A stretch of DNA of 17,048 nt from CAG-488 sp051881315 (lineage in GTDB: Bacteria; Bacillota; Clostridia; Oscillospirales; Acutalibacteraceae), in the NCBI GenBank assembly GCA_051881315.1, contig JBJEPQ010000006.1, forward strand, positions 1 through 17,048. Direction: 5' to 3'. Position 1 is the first letter of the stretch, and each line of letters begins with the position of its first letter. The notes under the pieces are model-generated. The model ran no database searches. It was not told the origin of the DNA and saw nothing but the letters and a program-made list of their open reading frames with translations. Shown piece by piece: positions 1 to 4,190 of this stretch. The position numbers and the translations under genes are program-made.

Positions 1-86
1 AAAAGAGCCGCCGCAACCTGCGACAGCTCCGAGATATTTTTGTCATTGTAACCATTATAGCATACTTTTTCGCTGCACAGTCTCAC
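1..86 (-). CDS. Possible 5' end of next leftward gene (partial)
   Basis: An open frame begins at a GTG five bases beyond the stop of the RinA-like gene and runs off the left edge. It gives 28 codons starting MRLCSEKVCYNGYNDKNISE and then a helix-like ELSQVAAAL. The residue mix looks protein-like, and the frame stays open upstream through the end of the RinA-like gene. The ribosome site is weak: AGGA lies about 13 bases before the GTG. The same stretch contains an extended -10 promoter motif, so it may instead be a late-gene leader. I do not recognise the product; a small DNA-packaging or HNH-type protein would be usual at this place in such phages, but nothing visible proves it. Confidence 0.3.
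   Translation of the reverse strand, partial: MRLCSEKVCYNGYNDKNISELSQVAAAL
54..82 (-). promoter_or_regulatory. Possible activator-dependent late promoter
   Basis: On the minus strand a perfect TATAAT (59 to 54) is preceded by TGC, which makes an extended -10. At 17-bp spacing the -35 place holds GACTGT, a poor match to TTGACA. A good -10 with a poor -35 directly downstream of a RinA/ArpU-type gene is what a late promoter needing that activator would look like. That is inference; the motif also overlaps a possible coding frame. Confidence 0.3.
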
Positions 87-90
87 ATTT

Positions 91-552
91 TCATAAAATT
101 CCTATTTTTTTTGCGACGAGGAATAGAAAACAATTCCTGTAACGGTAGAACGTCGATCTGCTGAGACCGTCAATTCCGGATCGATCAAAGTTAAAACATC
201 TCCCTTTTGTGCAGGATGAATATATGGCTTGTCTGATCTTCTTAGCTATTGCAGGTGTTGCCTCGATCGGTAATTCTCTTAGTGCGCTCTCAACCGCCTT
301 GACGCAGCGGTATTTGTAGCTGTTATGTAATTTTTCAAGCTGCATTGCCTTGTTCTCAGTCGGGGAATTTACGCCGCCCTTGCCATTGGGCAAAAATACA
401 CGCTCATTCCCGACCGATTCATAGTTACTGCCGCCAAGCGATAGTATTCTGTTTTCTTCGTCTTTTATATCACGCTTGTAAGCCTCATAACTCTTGACAA
501 TGGCAAGTGCACTACCTTTGACATGATCGGGGAGCTTGTATTTGTTCTGCAT
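91..552 (-). CDS. RinA/ArpU-type phage late-gene transcription activator
   Basis: A 153-aa basic protein with the layout of the RinA/ArpU family of Gram-positive phage regulators. It has an N-terminal segment with LSLGGSNYESVGNERV, then NSPTENKAMQLEKL, a central helical part, and a C-terminal sigma-region-4-like helix-turn-helix (about residues 120-150, SRSTFYRYRNCFLFLVAKK). Members of this family switch on the packaging and head genes. The ATG follows AAAGGAG at 5-base spacing, so the start is secure. It is the last gene of the early operon and sits just before the presumed late region, the usual place for this regulator. The family call is from motif memory, and the exact subfamily (RinA or ArpU) is open. 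Confidence 0.72.
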   Translation of the reverse strand: MQNKYKLPDHVKGSALAIVKSYEAYKRDIKDEENRILSLGGSNYESVGNERVFLPNGKGGVNSPTENKAMQLEKLHNSYKYRCVKAVESALRELPIEATPAIAKKIRQAIYSSCTKGRCFNFDRSGIDGLSRSTFYRYRNCFLFLVAKKIGIL

Positions 553-567
553 ATTTTCTCCTTTCGA

Positions 568-990
568 TTATCTTAACATTTCAAGGTTGTCGTGAATATT
601 GCCGATAACAGTATAAGACATTGAATATGAACCCAAGATAAAACAATTTGACGGATTATCAAATGCCACTCTGAATAGTGTCATTTTTTCATCGCAAACA
701 ACCTTGCCGATATATGCACTTTGGTTCATCGGCGGTCTTTGCGACACTATATCCCCCTCAAAAATCTTCTTTCCATTCTTGTCGGTCAAGCCTGTGTACT
801 GACCGATTGTCTTATAGTCAACCTCTATGCCGCTAACGCCGTTTATATCGGTCATTTCGGCAGGAAGATCAAAACGTTCGTCATACAATTTCGTAACTAA
901 GCCATAAACCCAATCGCCATTTTTGTAGTTTGTTCTGTGATAACCGATATCACGGTTAATCGCTTTCCCTCTGAACAATATCTCACGCAT
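568..990 (-). CDS. YopX family protein
   Basis: A 140-aa protein starting MREILFRGKAINRD and containing the family's typical blocks: W-V-YG near residue 27, then IGQYTGLTDKNGKKIFEGDIV, and the end VIGNIHDNLEML. YopX proteins (named after Bacillus phage SPbeta) are common in Firmicute phages and have no settled function. A longer open frame continues upstream to 1068, but the ATG at 990 has AAAGGAG ten bases before it and overlaps the upstream stop in an ATGCGTGA arrangement, so I place the start there. It is co-transcribed with the small accessory genes on both sides. Confidence 0.85.
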   Translation of the reverse strand: MREILFRGKAINRDIGYHRTNYKNGDWVYGLVTKLYDERFDLPAEMTDINGVSGIEVDYKTIGQYTGLTDKNGKKIFEGDIVSQRPPMNQSAYIGKVVCDEKMTLFRVAFDNPSNCFILGSYSMSYTVIGNIHDNLEMLR

Positions 991-1372
991 TACTTTCACG
1001 CTCCTTTGCCGCTTGTTCCGCTTCTTCCCGGGTGAGGAATACGGTTTTGCCGATGTCTGAGAAATCATTCTTAAAGCGATATTGACAAACGTTATGTCCT
1101 ATATCATTACATAAGCTCCCACACATACAGTTCGTATCATTAACACAAGTGCATCGCAAATCAATTAAATCAAATATCATTTCTTGCGCTTTATTTGCTC
1201 TGTTGATAATATACACCGTGTCTCCCACCTTGCACGGCGGAACGATAACTCCGTGTTCAAGAAGATAGTCGGCAATTTCAGAATTTTGAACGTAATTCTC
1301 TCCTGTTTCTGTTGCATTTCCTTGATATTGCTTGTTGTTTAACAACTCAATCATCCGTTCTCTGTCAGTCAT
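983..1372 (-). CDS. Phage accessory protein with central cysteine cluster
   Basis: A 129-aa protein, unknown in function but with a familiar phage pattern: EIADYLLEHGVIVPPCKVGDTVYII at about residues 32-56 and a C-terminal IGKTVFLTREEAEQAAKE. Between them is a cysteine cluster (C74, C76, C82, C84, C88, C96), likely metal-binding. The start is the ATG at 1372, six bases after GGAGGG; the open frame extends further upstream, but that stretch is better read in another frame as the end of the neighbouring zinc-ribbon gene. Its start overlaps that neighbour's out-of-frame stop (ATGACTGA), and its own stop overlaps the YopX start. Such cysteine-rich proteins may assist host takeover, but this is not shown. 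Confidence 0.7.
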   Translation of the reverse strand: MTDRERMIELLNNKQYQGNATETGENYVQNSEIADYLLEHGVIVPPCKVGDTVYIINRANKAQEMIFDLIDLRCTCVNDTNCMCGSLCNDIGHNVCQYRFKNDFSDIGKTVFLTREEAEQAAKERESNA

Positions 1373-1471
1373 TTGTATCCCTCCAATCCAAAGCCTGTCC
1401 ACAATCATCACAGTATTTTTGCAATCTGCCTGCAAGCCATTCTCCGTCTAATCTTGAAATTATTTTTTTTT
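1365..1471 (-). other. Slippery A9 run and -1-frame second half of the zinc ribbon
   Basis: The A9 run occupies 1471 to 1463 on the minus strand. A -1 shift there joins CPSCKKK to a 32-codon stretch: IISRLDGEWLAGRLQKY, then CDDCGQALDW and RDTND. That completes a two-CxxC zinc ribbon. The extended frame ends at a TGA (1367-1365) inside ATGACTGA, overlapping the ATG of the next gene by eight bases. This is the same overlap type used by other genes of the operon and supports the extended frame as the ancestral or real product. The run contains the A-AAA-AAA class of slippery heptamer. Confidence 0.6.
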
Positions 1472-1657
1472 ACAAGACGGGCAATAAAAATCTTGAAAAT
1501 CAGTTAGCTTTAATGTGCATTTTATCGGCTTCTTCGATATCTGCTTTTTTAAAGCTTCAATAGCCATTTCCAAAGCTACGGACATATCAAGCGGATAATT
1601 CCACTCAACCTCTGCAATAGCTAATTCAAGCGTACTTATTGCTTCTTTAGGTGTCAT
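1460..1657 (-). CDS. Small zinc-ribbon protein, first frame (65 aa, split by an A9 run)
   Basis: The frame encodes 65 aa beginning MTPKEAISTLELAIAEVEW, ends FYCPSCKKK and stops at TAA directly after nine A residues. Only one CxxC of a zinc ribbon is present. The missing half (KYCDDCGQALDW) is encoded immediately downstream in the -1 frame. A one-base slip at the A run would give a complete 97-aa protein of the kind common in Clostridia phages, whose usual end is a CxxCGQALDW motif. The ATG at 1657 overlaps the upstream stop (ATGACACCTAA); its ribosome site is weak, so it may rely on translational coupling. It is a frameshift mutant, a homopolymer sequencing error, or a gene read by slippage. 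Confidence 0.65.
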   Translation of the reverse strand: MTPKEAISTLELAIAEVEWNYPLDMSVALEMAIEALKKQISKKPIKCTLKLTDFQDFYCPSCKKK

Positions 1658-1901
1658 TATCTATGACCCTTTCTAACAATTTCGGAAGTCCTTTTCTGAC
1701 GATCTCCTTTGTTGCTCTATCAACAACCTTGTCAATGATTTCATCTTTATGCGAATATATAAGGTCTTTAACTGCACTTGCGATTATATCTCCTGTTCCT
1801 GAGTATTTAGAATTCAGTTCTTGTTTAAAAATAGTGTTAAGAATACTGTTAATCTGTTCTGTTATTGCATTATCATTAATGTTTATTTGATACCAACTCA
1901 T
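1647..1901 (-). CDS. Phage protein of unknown function (84 aa)
   Basis: An 84-aa protein, mostly predicted helical, with no cysteines and no membrane segment. It opens MSWYQININDNAITEQINSI and carries a charged middle region (HKDEIIDKVVDRATKEIVRK). I do not recognise a named family. The ATG at 1901 has GGAAGGAG before it and overlaps the preceding stop as ATGA; its own stop overlaps the zinc-ribbon start. This tight coupling supports it as a real gene of the early operon. Confidence 0.65.
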   Translation of the reverse strand: MSWYQININDNAITEQINSILNTIFKQELNSKYSGTGDIIASAVKDLIYSHKDEIIDKVVDRATKEIVRKGLPKLLERVIDNDT

Positions 1902-2326
1902 TCTGTCTCTCCTTCCAGTTCTTTTACGAGTACATCAATATTTTCGGCATAAATGACATAATCGCTCCCGTACTTGAATTTTGTTTCTCTCAACCTCTCC
2001 GCAAACTCTTTGACTGCTTCGGCTCTTGCTTCGTTGTAGTGGAGCTTATAAGAATTAGCCGCCATTCTGAGTGACTGATTTTCAATTTTTAATTTCTCAA
2101 TTTCAGTTTGCAAATCGTGAATAGTATCTAATTTAGCATTATTCATAGACTGCAATCTCCCAATCTCTGCCTGCTTGAGGTTAAACATCCTAAGTAATTC
2201 AGGCAGAAAAAATGGCATATCGTCCGCTTTAATACAAACTGGCCAATAATCACATTGAGTGCAATCGTCTTTGTTTTTCTCGCAACACTCAAAAGCCTTA
2301 ATAATATCAATATCTTTATCTGTCAT
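1898..2326 (-). CDS. Cysteine-cluster and coiled-coil phage protein
   Basis: A 142-aa protein with two visible parts. Residues 14-31 hold a cysteine cluster (CCEKNKDDCTQCDYWPVC), probably metal-binding. Residues about 50-90 form a coiled coil (IGRLQSMNNAKLDTIHDLQT and onward), followed by an AVKEFAERLRE helix seen in many Clostridia phage proteins. The function is unknown. The ATG at 2326 follows AGGTGATGAAG. It lies 13 bases after the stop of the 55-aa gene and overlaps the next gene as ATGA. Confidence 0.68.
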   Translation of the reverse strand: MTDKDIDIIKAFECCEKNKDDCTQCDYWPVCIKADDMPFFLPELLRMFNLKQAEIGRLQSMNNAKLDTIHDLQTEIEKLKIENQSLRMAANSYKLHYNEARAEAVKEFAERLRETKFKYGSDYVIYAENIDVLVKELEGETE

Positions 2327-2339
2327 TCTTCATCACCTA

Positions 2340-2507
2340 TCAATCCGAATTTTTTAATGATTCAAATAGTTCCTCGCCTTTTTGGCAGAGGTCAGTCCAT
2401 CCGATTCCCGACAATTCAGGGACAATACAATTACACGATATTTCTCTGGCGTTAAATTCGTCTAAAATCTTATACAACTGATTGATTGTATCTTTTGCGT
2501 CAGTCAT
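2340..2507 (-). CDS. Small phage protein of unknown function (55 aa)
   Basis: A 55-aa frame beginning MTDAKDTINQLYKILDEFN, with a central SCNCIVPELSGIGW and a C-terminal EELFESLKNSD. It fills what otherwise is a 170-base gap in a tightly packed operon. Its ATG overlaps the stop of the upstream gene in an ATGACTGA arrangement, identical to the overlap at 1365-1372, and its TGA lies 13 bases before the next ATG. It has no separate strong ribosome site, which fits translational coupling. The function is unknown; the CxC pair is too little to call a metal site. Confidence 0.6.
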   Translation of the reverse strand: MTDAKDTINQLYKILDEFNAREISCNCIVPELSGIGWTDLCQKGEELFESLKNSD

Positions 2508-2778
2508 TTATAGCACCATCCATTATTGTACCGTAACTGCAATAATCTTCTGGCTTGCAATACGGAAGAAGATATTTTATGCAAGTATAAAACACACCTT
2601 TTGGCACACTAATCTTTGAGCCACGATGTTTGCAATCCTTGCACCTGACAACCTCAACCACATCGGCGGTGGGCTGACTTCTTATGCAATCATAAATCCC
2701 CATATATATAATGCGTTCTTGTTCAGGCAATTCTCTCAAGTTGCTTATTAACTCGTCTCAGTCTATGTATCTGCTCAT
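2500..2778 (-). pseudogene. Cys-rich zinc-binding phage protein interrupted by TGA at codon 7
   Basis: A near-ideal start (AAAAAGGAG, eight bases, ATG at 2778) opens MSRYID and is followed at once by an in-frame TGA (2760-2758). The same frame then goes on DELISNLRELPEQERIIYMG and stays open to the true stop at 2500. MSRYID-x-DELI is a familiar beginning for this phage family, so the TGA sits inside the conserved N-terminus; a CGA-to-TGA transition would explain it. The rest contains TADVVEVVRCKDCKH and a C-terminal cysteine set (C, YCKPEDYCSYG), likely metal-binding. Without readthrough, only a weak TTG (2739) or an inner ATG without a ribosome site could start it. Other genes here end with TGA, so general recoding is unlikely. 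Confidence 0.62.
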
Positions 2779-2783
2779 TGGTT

Positions 2784-3149
2784 TCACTCCTTTTTATCTT
2801 CTATATCAAAATGGTATTTTTCGTACAAAATAGTGAATAACTTGTTTTCTGTTACTTTAATTTTTAAGACCCGTATTTGATCCGACATACTCATTTTATA
2901 AAGATTTTCACAAACTGTTTGCGCCCGAATCGGATCGAATCTGCTTATTTCGTCGAGAAGAGATAAATATTCACTTATTTCATCTCTCTTATTTTTTATC
3001 ATCTGTATTGCGTCATTGGATAGTTGTTTATAATCGACCTCAAAGGTTAATTCACAATCATCATTGTTTATCTCTTTATTGCCGTTTAAGATTTCCATTG
3101 CGTCTTCGAGATTATCACAACCGTCAGAAGCGTAAAACGCCATACTCAT
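2784..3149 (-). CDS. Phage protein of unknown function (121 aa)
   Basis: A 121-aa acidic protein starting MSMAFYASDGCDNLEDAMEI, with a helical middle (NDAIQMIKNKRDEISEYLSL) and ending in KYHFDIEDKKE. I recognise no domain. The frame runs upstream to 3254, but the ATG at 3149 has AAAAAGGAG eight bases before it, and the upstream stretch is better explained by a 41-aa cysteine-rich gene in another frame. The TGA of that gene ends two bases before this ATG. Its stop codon overlaps the ribosome site of the next gene. Confidence 0.65.
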   Translation of the reverse strand: MSMAFYASDGCDNLEDAMEILNGNKEINNDDCELTFEVDYKQLSNDAIQMIKNKRDEISEYLSLLDEISRFDPIRAQTVCENLYKMSMSDQIRVLKIKVTENKLFTILYEKYHFDIEDKKE

Positions 3150-3151
3150 TT

Positions 3152-3277
3152 TCAAAACTCCTTTTTCTTGTAAAATCTGCACTCCTTCGGCTTCGACTTC
3201 AATATTGTGCAATACTTGCCGTTCTGACAGAATCGGCAGGTCTGTTCTTTGCATTTTGGCTGTTGTTTAAGTCCCAT
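3152..3277 (-). CDS. Tiny cysteine-rich, likely zinc-binding phage protein (41 aa)
   Basis: A 41-aa frame beginning MGLKQQPKCKEQTCRFCQNG and continuing KYCTILKSKPKECRFYKKKEF. Five cysteines in a CxxxxCxxC-x5-C-x9-C pattern on a basic background suggest a small metal-binding knuckle. A textbook ribosome site (GGAGGT, six bases, ATG) precedes it. The start overlaps the upstream stop as TAATG, and the stop lies two bases before the next ATG. It occupies a stretch that a naive call would give to an N-terminal extension of the downstream gene. The function is unknown; it resembles other tiny Cys-rich phage proteins in layout. Confidence 0.68.
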   Translation of the reverse strand: MGLKQQPKCKEQTCRFCQNGKYCTILKSKPKECRFYKKKEF

Positions 3278-3498
3278 TATGTAACCTCCGTTTCAAACGT
3301 TATTTTTTCAACATTTGCCCGTACCGTCGTATTCTTATGCGTTGGATCCATAAGCTCAACAGAATAGTTCCATTGATTTTGGTTCTGATCGAACCAATAA
3401 ACAAGGCATACGGGAATATATTTGATTTCCTGATAAAAGACATATTGCTTCATTGCAATACACTTTTTAATTTGAACTATTTTTTCGTTGAGTGTCAT
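3277..3498 (-). CDS. Phage protein of unknown function (73 aa)
   Basis: A 73-aa protein starting MTLNEKIVQIKKCIAMKQYV, rich in aromatic residues (IPVCLVYWFDQNQNQWNYSV). The alternating pattern suggests a small beta-sheet fold. No family is recognised. The start overlaps the rusA stop as TAATG and the stop overlaps the next start the same way, so it is firmly embedded in the operon. Confidence 0.62.
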   Translation of the reverse strand: MTLNEKIVQIKKCIAMKQYVFYQEIKYIPVCLVYWFDQNQNQWNYSVELMDPTHKNTTVRANVEKITFETEVT

Positions 3499-3902
3499 TA
3501 CATATCGTCCTTTACGCTGATATAAAGTCCCGGTATGTCTGAATAGAATTTTTCGGTTATTTCGCTTGCAACCTGCGCATCATCTTTCCAGAATCCGAGT
3601 TCAGTCATGACATCCTTGAGCATTTTCAGCAGATTATCCGTATCGGGCTTCGTTGTCTTATATTCTCCGTTGTAATGATTTCCTTTAATCGGAAAACACC
3701 ACTTCGTTACAAGCTGTACAGCACCCGTTAACGGCTTTATGGGTTTATGTTGTGCCAAGTGTGCCGAAAACTTTTGTTTTGCTTCTTTAAGCTCTTGTGG
3801 CTTATAAAATATAGGCTTGTTTTTAACAACTGTAACTTTCTGTTCCTGTGCCGTGATCGTAGGAATAATCATCGGAATAAAGAAACTGTATTCGTTTGCC
3901 AT
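3498..3902 (-). CDS. rusA: RusA-family Holliday junction resolvase
   Basis: A 134-aa protein matching the RusA family, a dimeric endonuclease that cuts four-way DNA junctions during phage recombination and replication. The family signature is clear: KPDTDNLLKMLKD at residues 85-97 and FWKDDAQV at 104-111. By analogy with E. coli RusA, D87, D89 and D108 are the metal-binding acids, and K93 or K96 fits the conserved lysine. Length is slightly above the E. coli enzyme (about 120 aa), from an extended N-terminus. AAAAGGAG precedes the ATG at 3902. It follows the primase-helicase gene across a repeat-rich gap and begins the accessory part of the operon. Confidence 0.9.
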   Translation of the reverse strand: MANEYSFFIPMIIPTITAQEQKVTVVKNKPIFYKPQELKEAKQKFSAHLAQHKPIKPLTGAVQLVTKWCFPIKGNHYNGEYKTTKPDTDNLLKMLKDVMTELGFWKDDAQVASEITEKFYSDIPGLYISVKDDM

Positions 3903-3936
3903 ATTGATTTCTCCTTTTTAAATTTTTGCTTTTGTC

Positions 3937-4002
3937 ACAGTCAGGGGAAAAGTTGTGTGTGGCGGCAGCTTAAGCCACCACACTTTTATCCCCTGTGACT
4001 GT
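3937..4002. repeat. Long imperfect inverted repeat upstream of rusA
   Basis: Arms 3937-3963 and 3974-4002 pair almost along their whole length: ACAGTCA with TGACTGT, GGGGA with TCCCC, AAAGT with ACTTT, GTG with CAC and GTGGC with GCCAC, broken only by 1- and 2-base bulges. The loop is about 10 bases. No T run follows on either strand, so it does not look like a terminator. It could fold in the rusA leader RNA or be a DNA hairpin of a replication origin. Confidence 0.65.
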
Positions 4003-4019
4003 AAGGGAACGAACAGTGA

Positions 4020-4190
4020 TATATATACGTAGTATATATACTTTTTCCTTTTCTCGGAAAAAATCGATTTTTTATCGACTTTTTCTCTTATTTGGAAAAT
4101 CTCGATAAAATATCGAAATTTTCTATTTACCAATTTTTAAGGGAAAATAAGAAAAAAAGAAAATTTCTATCGAGTTTTTCTTTATTCGAT
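4020..4190. repeat. AT-rich block with TCGAT repeats; candidate phage replication origin
   Basis: A gene-free, very AT-rich stretch with several symmetric motifs. TATATATAC-GTA-GTATATATA lies at 4020-4040. A 16-bp perfect palindrome centred on ATCGAT is at 4058-4073. TCGATA-AAA-TATCGA is at 4102-4116. Two 23-bp units (4056-4078 and 4094-4116) match at 17 positions and start 38 bp apart. Further TATCGA (4168-4173) and TTCGAT (4185-4190) sites follow. Iteron-like repeats plus AT-rich DNA beside the primase-helicase gene suggest an origin; operator sites for an early regulator are the alternative. Confidence 0.45.

Noticed and set aside
2758..2760. Idea that the phage reads TGA as a sense codon throughout
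   Set aside because: Several clearly bounded genes here end with TGA in tight stop/start overlaps (for example 983, 1898, 2500, 9517), so general recoding does not fit.
3918..4133. Minus-strand open frame of 71 codons crossing the hairpin between the primase-helicase and rusA genes
   Set aside because: It has no ribosome site, low-complexity K/I/Y-rich content at its start, and runs across inverted repeats that explain the base pattern better.
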